From positions 4,154,001 to 4,218,000 of the forward strand of contig NC_134026.1 of the NCBI RefSeq assembly GCF_964204645.1: DNA of 64,000 nt. The letters are read 5' to 3'. This DNA comes from Tubulanus polymorphus. Taxonomy: Eukaryota; Nemertea; Palaeonemertea; Tubulaniformes; Tubulanidae. Below, one piece after another: positions 12,101-26,353 of the stretch. The notes beneath the pieces were generated by a model. The model ran no database searches and had not been told where the DNA came from. It saw only the letters and a program-made list of their open reading frames with translations. Within the stretch, counting starts at the first letter, position 1, and every line of letters begins with the position of its first letter. The translations under genes and the position numbers were made by a program.

Positions 12101-15100
12101 ATCGTTGAATCCTCAATGTGGGGAAAGCCACGAGGTTTTTTATCTTAAAATAGGGATTGACCATGTTGTTTATTTGATCGGTAGATTTCGTTTGATCTTT
12201 TTTTTACGTGGTGTCCGTTACAAACCCACCACACCTGCGGGAGCGAAAAAAGGGGGTTTGATTTTGAAATCGGAAATCGAAGTACGGATATAGTTGTGTG
12301 ATCGGCGGTCAAAATTACAGAATTTTTTGTTTAAATCGAAGTACATAATTGGGAAATTCGGTTGCACCACGAGGTTATTAACGTTGCGAAGATTTTAATA
12401 TCAAATTCAGAGGGAGAAATTTCACGAAGCTGTTTTTGTGTAACTCACTCTCTGTGAGATAATCAGATAATTGAATCGTTGTTCAAAGTAACGTTAAAAT
12501 GCGATGTAAAATCTACTAGCGCGGTAATAATGTAGAAAATGATAATGATTGCGTTTATTACTTTTCTCTCATTATTTCTATTAAAATGACGACAGTTTTT
12601 TTCACACTCAATTAATCGTCGAATCAGTGGAGTTTGATACCAGTATTTAGCACATTTGACGTCGGGGGTCTGGCGCGAGGTTGAAATGTATACTTAATAC
12701 ATGTGAGAATTTAATGACGGATAAATATACGCCCCGGTAATTTACTCGCAATTTTGCCGCAAAACGAAACGCTTTAACCCGACAAACTTGCGCCAAATTA
12801 CCGCGAGTTCATATTATAACACGCGCACAAATCTGTCGGACTTCAGCTAACGGGTCCATGACAAAAACCGATCAGCATTTGCGTTCATTCGCGCTTTCAA
12901 ATGGAGATCATACTCCGGGAATTAAATCGTCTTCATTAAGTACTTGATTGCAGCACTGACGCCTCTATGATTAACCGAGACGGGGACAAAAAAGCCGTAA
13001 TTGGCGAAAACTATTACAAACACTATATTAATTAGGAAATCGTTTGCACAAAATGTTCAATTAGTACAATAATAATATAAATTGCATGCCGTTATAGGAA
13101 ACACCTCAGTCGGTGATATCTTAGCTATATATTTTTTCATTACCGTTATTTTTTCTATTTAGAGTTACGCTTATGATACAAGGAACGCGTTCGTGATTTC
13201 GTATTGTTATACCAACTTAAGCCCTCGAGGAATATATACAGGTTATAACATCGCTTTAAGAAAAGTCGACCGTTGTCAATTATGGAAACTACTGACGAAT
13301 TTTAAAAGTTCCCTCCATGTTAATGGAACTGACTCTGCATATCATCGGTTGGCCATTTCTATGAATATCATCCGATAAGGAAGTTGAATGTCAATTTTTC
13401 TATTTGATGACTCATGATTTAAACCCGCATTACAATTACTGGTACAGCCAGCCCTCGGAAGTTTAGATGTTTAGACACAATATGCCCACAGGTAGAAGTT
13501 TACATTAATACATGAAAAACAATTATCTGTAACCAAAATCCCACTCAAAATATATATTCAATATGAACAATAACCTTCCTGTGAATAAATGCCGGCCTAT
13601 TGATTATGTTATTATTTTGTATGTATGATTTAAAAAGAAATTTATTTCCTCCTCGACTACGCTTCAATAGGTTTACTATGATACTATCATTATATACGGG
13701 GGTAGTTACTGTTTCACTAAACCATTTGAATTCTTTGTTAAAATGTTTATTTCGGTAGTTAAATGATATAATGACTATAGAAGGGCTTTTATATCATTAA
13801 CAACATATATTTAGTTAGCTGGACTATCATAAGAATGTTAATGAAATTGTTTGTGTCGTTTTTTGTATTTCTAAAATAATATCTGGAAAGCCTCACTCTG
13901 GCTTTAAAACGCAGGCCAGGTGCCCTACAAATAAATAAATGAGATACAACGAAATGAAGAAATCAAGTGATATTTAAAGATATATGAATTTTCCAAAAGT
14001 AAAAGGATGAACCTACGTAGTTTTTCTTTTGAATACAAATGAATTTTTATCAAACTAAGTCGTAAAATCATTTACAAAATAGATACATGCTAAGGTCCAA
14101 AGGACATTATTTGCAATAACTATAGAAATAACAGTTGCATTTGAAAGCGATCAGTTACCTTTGTACTATATTACTATAACTGTATAACTATAACTAGCTA
14201 CGTAATTTCAATGTATGTTTTAGTTGCAAGGCGAATCGGACACCCATACCAAAACAGGACTCCACCGAAACGTAAAAAACCGAGAACGTCATTTTCCAGA
14301 TATCAAATCGTCGAACTGGAAAAACGTTTTCATAGACAGAAATATCTAGCATCGGCCGAACGGTCCGCCCTGGCAAAAGCTCTCAAAATGACGGACGCAC
14401 AAGTGAAGACGTGGTTTCAAAATCGACGAACGAAATGGAGGTAGGCATATATGCGAATTTTGGATTTCGAAATGATCACGATCAAATGTCTGCAGTATCA
14501 AAATATTTGGCTCAATCGATTCGTACGTAAAAACGTAACGGATAGAAATATCAAGTTTATATATACGTTATTCGATTATTTCTACGTGGCAACATCTATT
14601 TTTCAAGCCAAGATTTTTTACCAAATTGAATTATTTTCGGCTAATCATTCATTCAAAGAAGGATATTATGTTTTTATCTATTTTCTTAATCCCATATCGA
14701 GTGAATATACTGGCGACGAGCCCGATATCTGAGATCGAATACGAGTGTCGTGCCTTTCACAACGCAACAAAACATCGTGTATACATGTATTAAACATATT
14801 CTCACGGGATCTAAACTGCAAAAAACCTCGGGTGATGAGTGACAGGCGGGATGTAATAACCGATCTATTTCGACTATGTATATAATCGTCGTATGCGTTC
14901 TGTGAAAATAAGCAAAATCATATCGACGAATAATTGAATATAAAATTACAGACAACACCATAACATGTTATAATTAAATGCCTGCACCAATTTCAACATG
15001 ATAATGTTATTATACGTGTATCTATATGACAAATGGTTATTGTCCAATTCCGTTAAAGATGATGCTCGTTTTCCCATCTATTCTATCGTGTGTGCTGGAA

Positions 15101-15585
15101 CAATTATACCCGAAAAAAATGACACCCTCATTTCCAGTTATTAGTTGTTTTCGCGATATTATCTCTGGAAATGATACACAAATGTGTTAATTCTATCGAA
15201 CTATATATGAACGGAACGGTAGAGTTATATATAGGGCTATATACTTTTTTAAATTGACACCTCTCATTGTATATGCTTCTCGTTGTACAAGTCGAATTCG
15301 GTGCTTATGCATATCGCTTTCTTTTCCAGGCGCCAGACGGCCGAGGAACGTGAGGCCGAGCGGCAAGCGGCCAACAGATTCATGATGAGCCTTCACGCCG
15401 AGGCTAGCAAAAATATGTACAGTGCCCAGGACCCTCTATGTATGAATAACGCTTCTTTATCGGCGCTGCAAAATCTACAACCGTGGGCTGGGGAAGATAT
15501 GGGAGTGACCGGTGACGCTACGCCCTCTCCATCGGATCAGAGATTTTTACAAACTCCACAGACATGTCAAAATTCGATACCATGA
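9136..15585 (+). CDS. TLX: TLX-class homeobox transcription factor, complete (3 exons)
   Basis: Exons 9136-9604, 14224-14440 and 15330-15585 encode 313 aa, with junction phases 1 and 2. The ATG at 9136 (MRPESPDED) was chosen because the in-frame sequence upstream to 9055 is hydrophobic and unlike the family. An eh1-like motif, LSFGISRIL, sits at residues 42-50, matching LSFGIDQIL of TLX proteins. Further TLX marks are RVPAHRP, FPWME just before the homeodomain and [10 protein letters not shown]. The homeodomain (about 173-232) has the TLX-diagnostic Thr at position 47 (VKTWFQNRR) and is followed by [12 protein letters not shown]. The C-terminus keeps [19 protein letters not shown], as in vertebrate TLX1. 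Vertebrate TLX and Drosophila C15 are nuclear DNA-binding regulators of neuronal and appendage or visceral fates. Intron 1 (4.6 kb) holds a Penelope-like remnant; otherwise no coding signal was seen in it. Confidence 0.96.
10650..10960 (-). mobile_element. Penelope-like element remnant (GIY-YIG endonuclease C-terminus)
   Basis: The minus-strand frame from 10958 to 10758 contains [20 protein letters not shown], which fits the GIY-YIG endonuclease of Penelope-like elements (typically C..VYIGET.RSL..R..EH). The following C-terminal part appears to continue in another frame ([15 protein letters not shown]), so a frameshift breaks it. No reverse transcriptase was recognised upstream up to 11.9 kb. 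It is a truncated, decayed copy inside TLX intron 1, antisense to the gene. Confidence 0.7.
12332..12363 (+). repeat. Short dispersed repeat, copy 2
   Basis: Partner of 736-767 (29 of 32 identical, same orientation), located in TLX intron 1. Confidence 0.5.
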
Positions 15586-18500
15586 CAATATTCGTAGTAT
15601 TCGCCGCTCCTGGTCAGTTGAATATAGTTGATATTATGTGCTAACGACATTGCAGGAATGTGAAATGGCTCCTGATGAGACAATGATATTATTCATTCGA
15701 ATCGATTTCCCCGAACATGCGGGATCATATTACTGACACTTGTACCTTCACTATCTGCGATGAGTTCGAACTAATCTCAGAACGCTGAAAATGTGCCGAT
15801 GATCTCAAAAATGGCGAAGGTACCTTCTCATATAAAACGATATATATATATATACATATAAACATATATTACGGTATACAAAATGTACATTTATTCAGCT
15901 TTTTGGGTTTCATTTTCAATGCGGTACACTCTTTTACGACTCCTGGTAATGATTAATAAGCTGACATCTTCCATCTAAACGGTCACTATACGTAACAGAG
16001 AAAATACTTCAGTATATTGATAAAATGTAAGTCAGGTGTTATTATGTTTTGTGGAAGGTTTTATCTCGAGTATGGTGTCTGTTTTTGTTTCGGTTCCCCT
16101 CATCCATTCCGAACCGTTAATGAGCAATATAATCAAAGTGAAATAATGCCCCGGTTAAACGAGAGCAAAACGTGTACGATTCTGTCCAAACTGCACGTGA
16201 AACCAGTTACCTTATCTTCGAAGAATTTGTTTCCACGAGATCATTACGAGCATTAGCTGATAGTTTTACCTAACCGCTTCAGTCAGGCATAAACCAAGCG
16301 CCTGGTCGACCGAGCGAAAAAAGTATACGCCTTTAATGAATTAAGATTGTTAGTTGATCGATAGGCAGAGAATTGCATAAAATGAACCCTTATTTTGAAA
16401 TACAGACTATTTTGAACGAAGATGAATCGCTGAGAATTTAGTGTATTTAAACTAAAAAGCGTTTTAGATTAAGCAAATTGGTTTTTTATTGTCACCACAA
16501 AGCACTTTATTCAACCACATTTTCAAAATAACCGTTGAGGAATTTTCCGCAAAAGTACTTCGGATATGTTGCTGTTTACCGACGGAAGCAACGGAAAAGA
16601 CACAGACCTCAAACAAATAAGACAAAAGAAAACAGATGTGATACTATAAAGTTTCGTCCACAGCACAGTGAATCAACGATAAGTGTTTTTAAATGAATAG
16701 TGATGGGTCTAATCATATTCTGCGATGCCGTTAATCGGGAATACATCTCGTCGACAATCCATTTATTCATCGGACGATCATGAAAATTATATCTTACGAG
16801 AAAATCAACATATAATATTATGGTTTACGTTCATTACGGCGAATGCTAAAACATTTCCACAGCAACCGATGAATGCTCACTTAATTTCTATTGCATGAAA
16901 ACTTACAAATTGATACGAAATGTTTTCATTACTGGCCCTGACACTGATTTCTGTCAACAGTAATTCACGAACGGTCGCTTTTATAGTGGGACAAATTAGA
17001 AGCCGTTAAATTGCTTTTCAACGCAACGTTTTAAGGTAATTATTTACCAAAAGATGCATTTAACGATTTGAAATATAGCACGCGGCTAAAATGCGATGAT
17101 GATATTTGGGCGATATCATTAATAATTCGGTCATCATCAACCAAGCAGAGATACATGATCCGACTTATAGATCGTTCCCTCGGTACCGAGCAAAATCAGC
17201 ATATATTCTGAACATCTCGGGACTAATATTGACTTATATATTCATCCTCAACAAAAGCCGAAGATTCTGAGCACAGGGACACAATTCTGGTATGAATAAA
17301 ACGATTTATAGCGTACCCGTTAATAGTAAATGAGCCTTTCGGACCTTTTTCTTCTATCGTTTATCTTACCAAATATATTCTATGTTTAAAACCTTGATCA
17401 TAAAAACAACATTTCATGTTGTAATTTTATTGATACAAAATGTAGCCGTTCTTAATTACTGGAGAGTGATTCACAAAATTTATCAATTCGAAACTAGGAG
17501 CAAATAATATGCTCTCACGATTGCACCTAGAAACCATTAATATCTGCGGAATAAGCCGACAGACCTTAATTACGCCGAATCAATCGTGTATTTCATATCA
17601 TGTCCACTTGTAATTAACTAAGTAGTTCTTAATTGGCAACTGTAGGGCACCGGCAAATCTAAGCCGCTGTAATTACTTTTAATAGATGCCGGTTATTATT
17701 ATCTATTTGCTGCCTCGCAGTGGCTCCTGGGAACAGCAGACTATCTAAAACCGTTAATCACTCGAATTTGTTAAGATACAGAATTCGTTCCAGCAAATCC
17801 ATGGATTAACTCACACACGCACACTCTCTCTCTCTTCACGACTTAAATAAATCATCCATTTTCCTATATTTCCCTAAATTTTATTCTTTTCGCCGCACCA
17901 TTTAAATTCTATATGAACCCGCAAATGATTTGCACACGCTTTTGTGTATTGTGGTTTCGATTCCGTTGAGCACTTCATTTCAAACTGTAGAATCTTTCAT
18001 AGAATCGACTTAAAACACGGTTGACAATGAAAAATGTAAGTTTTCCTAGTTAAATCAATTAACAACCTCTGAAAGAGAGACGACGCAAAAAAACGTTTCC
18101 GTTCGTGAATTCTATCAAGTGTTGAAATTTATGCGCGTTATTCATTCACAAGAACACGAAAGATGTCAGCTGTAAATCGAACATTCAAAGAAGGCTAGGC
18201 GATGGTTGTGGTGATGATGGCTCGCGCGCAATGAGCAAGTGTCTTCGCAACTGGATTTTCGATGACATTTAACGAGGAACGCTATGCGTCTCAATGCTGA
18301 TATTATTTTCTTATAAATGTGTATGCCTTGCTCATTATGTAGAGACGGGATATACATCTTGTCGATGACTATAACGAGTCAATGGGGCATTACACATACG
18401 TAAGATGTTCGTCTTCGATTAATTGTAATAATTTGATAACGGTTGATCTAATAATCGCGGGCTCGAATAACCGCGCATAACGACTGTATACGCGTGTCTC

Positions 18501-21500
18501 AGGCGCCGGTGGCGAGGAGCTGTAAAAATTAATTCACCCTTTGTTTTAACGGGCTGTCAAGATTAATCCCCTAACCTCGGGGCAAGTAGCAAATCAGACT
18601 CTCGCGCGGCCGTTTCAATCGAAGACAATCTAATGAACGTCTAATGAAAAGTAAACTTTTCCCTCGCTCAGACACCGATCGCGGAAGACGGTGTAATGAA
18701 AACGAGGCAAGATGCAAGATTGGATGGAAATTACCGCCAATAATAGCGGAGGAATAACAATCTATTGCCGATGAAAGGATCATTACAATCGGATTATGTG
18801 CTCCGCTGTATCGGCGTTCCTCTGTAATAATGAAATGAAAGTCGGCTGAAACAAACCAGAAGTGATGTCAAGGGACAGATCGAATTAAGGTCTACTTGGA
18901 ACAAATTGAACAGCGCTATTATCACGTTCGCCTCGTCGAATCTCTGAGGACGAAAGATCTCATCATCTTCAGTGTCAATGCCTCGCAGCGACTGTCACAC
19001 GGCGTATGATGGAGGAGGAGCGAACGCGCGTGCGTATTTCACAGGCGACTTTTTTTCTTTGTGCAAACATGGAAATATCGAGATTACCAGATAGACCCTA
19101 TACGCATCGCGGATGTACGGTAAAAGCATGTCTCGTGTCCGGGAAATGTTTCAGAATTTTTTTTGATGAAAGTTTAGCGCAGGGCAGATCACTAACACTT
19201 GCTTTAAATGCGCATGGACTTAACTTAGGCTGAGCTTGATAGCGTCAATTAAGCCGACAAAAGAATTGAGGCAAAACGTATCTTAAGGACAATGAAGAAA
19301 CGGGCGATAGGTGTTTGACGCTGATTTTTCGGAAGATTAACACATCAATATGACGCATAGATTGGGACAACGACGAGGAATCCATCTACATTGATCGGTT
19401 GATGTTTAATTAACTTGGGTGTCATTTGATGGATCGTTAGTCGTTGGAAATCTACCGTGCGCATTTCGCGTTACGCGGAATCAAATCATACAATTACCTG
19501 TCAGTAGTCATACACGCGTCGGGACAGTGTATTTATCGATGAAAATCGCTCTGGGACACTGGCGAGTTCAAAACAATTTACTTCGATCGCAACTAATACG
19601 TTTGTAATTCTCCTGACAGCGCGCTGGTTTGATGTATGGTTTTCGATGGCATGAATCCGCGTCGATAGAGACACGTCGTACGACGAAATTGCGCAAGAGA
19701 AGAAACCGACTCGGTCTCTGAGGAATAAGCGACGAATAATGTTATTTCTGTTACGCAGCGTCGACTAACAACCGCAACAAAACGTCTACGACTTATTTAT
19801 GAAGATAAAGAATAAATATGAAGACGGTTCACAGAATATAGAAATTAGCAAACCAATCCAGATAAGCATATCACCCGCAGCAAGACACAAAACCGAAACG
19901 TCGATTCAATGAAGGAGACATTTCGCATTTCAATCTTTCTTTCGTTATATTAGTGTGGGATTCTCAATCCATTACCAAAACTCGGACGTAGTGTTTCATC
20001 AATGGTTTAAAGTCCCCTAATTGAGCCAACACGGTGTGCTGAAATAGGAAACACGATTGCCAGATGATCAGCGTAACTAAACATGAATCCCCGAAACACA
20101 ATCTCAGTTTATAGGTCCACAGATCAATTACATTTGCACACAGCATATCGCAAAACAGGTTCATACATTATTTTCAGAGTAATTTCGAAATGTTGTAAAT
20201 ATTTGCATTACGGATATTTAGTTTTATTAGTTTATTTGCTCAACAACAAAAAAACATTTGCTTAGCGCACAATCGATCAGCGGCAACAGGGGGTGGATCA
20301 CAGTGTCAAATTAGCACAGACCGACATAGTTAAGTTTGGATAAGCCCTAAGACTCTCGAACAGAACGCATCGGGAGCAAAAGTGATGGGGGCTTGCAATT
20401 GAAGACCCCATTTTAGTGTATAATGAAAAAGAGATAACAGAATGCTCCGGTTCATATTGATAAAATGTTATAACTCCAATCGTGTATGAATATCATCTGC
20501 CTTTCCTTTAAATGCTACATCCTCAAAGCACTATTGAGTGAAAGTTCGGAGCCTCGAAACAAGTTAACAGTTTTACGAAAAATCGTTTGCGACACTTTAA
20601 GGTTTGCATTGAAATGAGACAATTTGTTTGCAACACGACGCCATGTGACAGACCATACGTCCAGCATGAATCATTTCTGGCAGGGTTGCCGTCACTCTGT
20701 TTAACAATATATCACCTTTTTGCCTATTTGTAACTTTCTAATGAGAAAAAACGATGATCTCGTTGCCTGGCATTATCAAGTGTTAATGGTGTGCAAATGG
20801 GGACTGGATATTAAGCTGCGGTTAGCAGATGGGTCCAACTATTAAAAGTGTGAGGAAACATTAATATTCAAACGCTCAAAACCTCGTTGGGACCATTAAC
20901 TCATAATGAATGTACTGCAACAACGGCACCAAAAACTTTTAGATAGTGTTCATATAGCGAAGTATTTTGGTTACCAGTGAGTGAAATAATTCAAATGGAA
21001 AGTCAAATGGAAGTAAAACTTTGTTGTAGCGTGGCATCGAATTCAGAATCTTGAACTTTTTCAATCTTTACGAAAATCCGTACATTACTAGGATCGTATT
21101 ATGACAATTTCACTAAAATGAGAACTGTATAGTAATGAGTCGTGTGATCTCTGGATTGAAATCGACTTTCCAGTGGAGGCTCTCGTAGCTAATAGAGATT
21201 AATGCTTGATCATATTTTCGAGTGCTTCCACTACCAACAAATAATGCATTTTCTGTGGAACAAAACAATTTCATCTAGTGGCTCACATTGTGTGTGTGTG
21301 AAAATCGCTGCCTTTCTTTTCAACGATTTTTATTTTTGAATAACTATCGCACGCGCGGGTTCTGATGGCCGGACAATGGAATATGTAATTTGTCCGTCGT
21401 TCTATTCACAACCAAAAAATACAACGTCGGAACGAGCGTGCGTCTCGATAATGTGTTATTCTGGAAACCCTGACTTGAGATTTATTGGCCAAAAGGGAAT

Positions 21501-22739
21501 AATTATCCACCAACTGCTTGAGTAATCGACGATATGATGATGAACAAATGGGAACCGTTCTGCTTCATTCCCCCCTAATATCGGCGTAATCAAATACATA
21601 ATTAATATCGTGTTATTCACTGAATTCAAAATAAATATCAGTAGAAAGATAACGTTTCCGCAGAGACCTCACACTCGCGAAAGTAATTCAGTTAAACATG
21701 CCGGCCATCGCAAATATAAGCCCTAATATTTCCAAGTATTGCATTACGGGCATAAATAATACACGAATTGTCTTGATTACCCCCTTGATGAGGCAATATA
21801 CACTCACAATTCATGAAACATCTCCAGGGACCTGAGAACTAACGACCTATGAACATTCACCACAGTCGTTTGAATCTGCCCTGGATGAAACGGATGACAT
21901 GTTAGTTTTCCAAGCAATTTAAGTTGTCGAAATATCACACCATGATTTTTTATTTATTGAACCACAACGCCGAATGTTTTCGATGGGAATCACGTAGGCT
22001 TACTATGCAATCATTTCCAATTCAATAGATGTCTCAGAACTTAGTAAGTTATACTTTACAAATGAACGGAATATTTGATTCGTTGAGTTGAAAGCTATAT
22101 CCTATTTCCATATCATGTTTAACAAGAATAATATCAATTAGAGCTTGATTTGAGCAAAAGAAAGCGAAACTGATACACCCGAATAAATGCCGTTTTATAG
22201 CAGTTGCGGCTCGTCAGAACCTAGATGCATGAATGATACGCAAAAATGATATTTTTGAAGGTTCATTAGCTCTTTTCGAAAGTGATTTATATGAAAGTCC
22301 AGTCATGGAATGTAGAAGCCTCTTTACAGTCTATGGTTTAATCAAGTAAGTTTGGCCGGTTTAAGACTTTAATTTTTTTGCTCACGTTTTAAGGTTAGGC
22401 ATCGAATCCCGGCTTCCCGGGGAAACTTATCTCGGCTTTTTCCTCTCGATACGTACTGTTTTTGCTCTTTGCCACCCGTTTACCCAGAATGGTATAAGTT
22501 CGCACGAATTTAACACATATTTCTGTCCATCCGCATGCATGCCTGTCGAAAATTCCGTGGCAAACGTGCATCGTGACCATCTATCTAACACATAGCGCGG
22601 TATTTACAGGCGCCTTGACTTGTTTAATTTAATTGAACATAAAAGAATTCTTTTCTATTACATCCGTCTATCGCATAAAGAACTACGGTATTTGATCGAA
22701 CAACTTTTTATTGGTTTTTTTCCCTGAAAATAACTTAAA
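15586..22739. other. Gene-free region downstream of TLX
   Basis: About 7.1 kb with no exon-like ORF. A TA-rich microsatellite lies at about 15839-15870 and a CA/CT run at about 17813-17838. Stretches near 17.5-17.7 kb and 18.4-19.4 kb are complex, non-repetitive sequence, as expected for regulatory DNA beside a developmental homeobox gene, but conservation cannot be judged from one sequence. Confidence 0.5.
22707..22712 (-). promoter_or_regulatory. Poly(A) signal of MFS copy 1
   Basis: AATAAA on the minus strand, 28 bases past the stop codon of the upstream-lying gene. The equivalent signal is kept in the second copy. Confidence 0.55.
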
Positions 22740-24772
22740 TTATTCGTTGTTTTCATATTTTGCAATGAATACGACACCCTCAGTGAGAATGACTATTAAG
22801 CAACCTCCAGCAAATAGTGACGTAAGTATGGCGCTATAACTGAAAACGGCTGTGTGGTTAATGATGATTGACGCAATTGGAGAGAACGCTACTCCAGTGC
22901 CAGCTCCAAATATGATTATTGTGAATTGTATCGGGCTTAGAGAAAATCGTTCCTTCACCCAACCGAAAGACATCGGGAATGCACATCCGATGGCGACACC
23001 CATAGTTACAAACGATACCCAAAGGGTTTCCCTGTCTCCAACAGTAAAGGTTAGCAGCAGTACTCCGCTTAGCCCTATTAGTAGATGTATGCAGAGAAGT
23101 TTCGTGGTTCCTGTAAACTGTAGAAATATTGTCATTACGATCCTATCGATCATTACTATGGCTTGATAAACGCTGAGCAGATGGGCAGCCTCAACGGTTG
23201 AAGTGCCATCGTAACATTCCACCGCGAACTGGGTAGTTAGATTACCAATTACAGCGATTATACCACCAACACAAGCTAATAAAAGAAATCCCAAAAAAGT
23301 TCCTTTTTTATCCGATGTCGTGCTCTGAGTCGAACATTCGTCCAACTCTTCGTATGGTAATCGATGCTGATTTCCGATTTGACAAACGTAAAAGAAAATC
23401 GCAACTACGATGAAAACAGCAGAATTGATGCATATCGGGATATATATTTGGATATCCGGTGTGACTGGTTTCATTTCGAGAGTACTGTTAGACCAGTTAC
23501 CATCAAGTTTGTGTCGTTCGTAACATCCGATCCTCTGAGCGTTAGCTTGCTGGCTGTGTTTAACTGCGCTTTCCGATAAAAATGGCGTATAGAGTAGAGG
23601 CGAAATGATATTGCCAATGGGAATCCCGGTCAGAACTGTATTGAAGATGGTCGCACTTTTAACACCCCAAATCTCCGAACAATATACCAAAGCAACTAAA
23701 GAAATAAGATATAATCAAACATGTATACTATTGTGATTACACTGGTCAGTCGACTGGTTCCCTAGGATACACCTAATAAACGTGGCAAAGTAAATCTTTC
23801 AGAATGCGATCGGTCAACCTTAAATTGGTTACAACCAACAATGACCACAGCTTAATTAAAATGGGATCCAATGGGAACACTCAGAACGTGAGCATGTCCG
23901 TAAGCAAAGAATAGGCTGACGATTCACCGAAAAACTGATTTAGCTTTTGGATTTGTATTATGATCGCCTCACATGGGCTTCAGACCCCAACTGGGCGTTC
24001 CCTTTTTATGATCCGTCTATCACGGGACTGACTCTATCATCTTTCTACTTCTATAATTACTGTATATCATCCTAACGGACTCCATCATCTTTATACTCCT
24101 TCTTCTACAATACACCGCACTCTTATCATCATACCTTTATTCCTTCTACAATATTGGTCTAGCCTCAATCAACTTGTCTCAACCAGAGTCAAAAAGTCCC
24201 ACAGGACCAAAAGCAGACTGACCAGTGTAAATAAGTTACAATAGATAAGATAGCTTATGTATTATTAGAATTGAATCAACTAATGTATATATATTTTTTT
24301 CAAACTTTGCATACCTACTGCCGTTGCTTCGGCAAAGAGCGTGGCTAAGAATACACACACATTAGTGAGTATGAAATTGGTACTAAATCCGACGATCATC
24401 CAGAAAATTCCCGGGAACAACATTGAGAACAGCAATAAATACTTTGCTTTCACCATAGTTGATCCGACTAATATTGCAATATTTGCCAAAAAGCAGCCAA
24501 GTCCTTGCGAGATATACAAATATGTAGAATCGTGGATACTTTTCTTGTTTTGTGCCTGGATGTCATACATAATTACTCCCAAATTGAGCAACACAGATGA
24601 CTGAAAATGTACAATATTATACAAAAATGTGATGGTACATCATTCAAACTAAAAAGTAAAGATATTATAATTGGCTTCGAAATGAACTTACGTATGAGAC
24701 ATGAAACAATAAAAGAAGGATGACTTCCATGTACCTTCTCAGAGTACCACGATCAGGAATATTAATAGACAT
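22740..24772 (-). CDS. MFS transporter, NaGLT1/MFSD4-like, tandem copy 1
   Basis: Exons 24772-24692, 24600-24315 and 23695-22740 (phases 0 and 1) give 440 aa with about 12 hydrophobic segments. Similarity to the sodium-dependent glucose transporter 1 (MFSD4) family is judged from the spacing of several motifs: an EIWG block before a G-x-x-x-x-PLL segment in the first half, and AHLLSVYQ, then a late GCAFPMSFGWVKE block resembling FPTGFSWLE in the second. A long loop between halves carries the sequon NWSNST. The start MSINIPDRG is the first Met in the exon holding TM1; a further 5' exon is possible. Substrate is unknown; family members move sugars or urea across the plasma membrane. Compared with copy 2, intron 2 is 619 rather than 120 bp, so about 500 bp was gained here or lost there. 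UNC93-like was considered as an alternative. Confidence 0.85.
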
Positions 24773-26126
24773 ACCGTCAGTGTGGATAATATTCAATTTA
24801 TGAGAATATATATTCAATTTGTGTCGATAAGTTGACCACGTGCGAGATCCTGCGTATAGTGAAGTAACCTCGGTCACATTCCTAACGAAATTTGACCGAG
24901 GTTTTTACCGGCCAATCGTCTGACGTTTGTACATATCACACGCCTTAAAACGATTTTCATGAACGATTGGACGAACATGAACGATTTTCTAAAATCAATC
25001 ATTGTTCCGTAACGTTGCAATGTCGGTATTTTTCTCAATTTCATACACTAACTTTATTCAGTTTAAGATTAACATCAACGACTGTGCTAATGCTTGTAAA
25101 TTTTAGTCTCTATAATATTTTTGCTGACAATCTAGTAACCCTCATCTCGTTCTCCAGAAAATAGTAATACGTATATTACGTACTGTAACGCACTCTGGCT
25201 GGCAAGAACGCACGTCGCCAATTTTAAAAGTCTTAAAATCCTGCGATTGTGTGAGGCATTTATACTCATCAATTTGAACTGTCACACTCTGTCAAATCAA
25301 TCATTTGTTAACTGACCACTTCAAGACATCATCATTTTCGGTGTTCTAGGCCTCATTGGCGCGCGCAGATCAATGATCTTTTCATTGAATTTTTCAAATC
25401 TGATATATACATGTATATAGGTGCCAAATACTGGAACAATCTACCATTTAAATTAGAAAATGAGCCCTAAATATAATTTGAAACAGTCTCAGACGCTGGG
25501 TCTTTTTTCGATTACATATTGGTAGCAAGACCATACCTAGCATTCGATTTTTTTCGGGAGAGGGTGGGGGGCAGAGAAACCCGAAAAGGACAGTTCTATA
25601 GGATATACGTAGCAATAATATTCGCAATAAGGGTACTTTTCAAAAATTTCCGGGGCCCTACCGCACTAAATACGGCCCTGAGTAGCCTTAACCGTTGAGT
25701 GAGCTGACTACACTTTTTACCTCAGCTAATACTACTATAGATTTTAGAGTGTCTCTATAGTCTCGTGTGCGGTGTGCGATGAGTGCAAGAATGCTTTTTC
25801 ATAATATTCCTCGAAATACTGTTATACTGACAAATTCAAAATTCAAATTCATTTATTCATCACAAATCAAGGCGCATGATTGTTAATGAAAAGAAAAGAA
25901 AAACAGAAAGGGTTAACAATATAAAGAATGAAGAGAAGAGAGAAAACAATATAATACATAGTATCTAATATGTAATATATACATATATATCAGTTTGCTA
26001 CGATGGAGTGGGACATATGATGTTTCACTTCGTGTAGTTTTATGCGAGCCTTTTGACCACTCAGATTATAGAATTATCAGTTTTCTGCTTACGGCTGTCA
26101 GTTCCCGAGATGAGTTTGCTCTAGTA

Positions 26127-26137
26127 CCCCCCCCCCC
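26127..26137 (+). repeat. Poly-C run (11)
   Basis: Eleven consecutive C, one of several long C/G homopolymers in the window. Confidence 0.9.
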
Positions 26138-26353
26138 GTCTTACTTACTTGTGTAACAAAGGATTTGAACGTCTGTAGCCTGATGATTCTGTACTTAAGG
26201 AATAATGACATAATGTCAAATTTTTTTGCAGAAAATCGGCAATTGGCCGCAGCAATCATAAATTGCTTCCAAAGTTTTGAGGGGTTGCGTTCCCTGTGAT
26301 CTGGCCAGATTAACGCTGCCGATGAAGCTTACGCTCTCTATTTCGTCTTAAGC

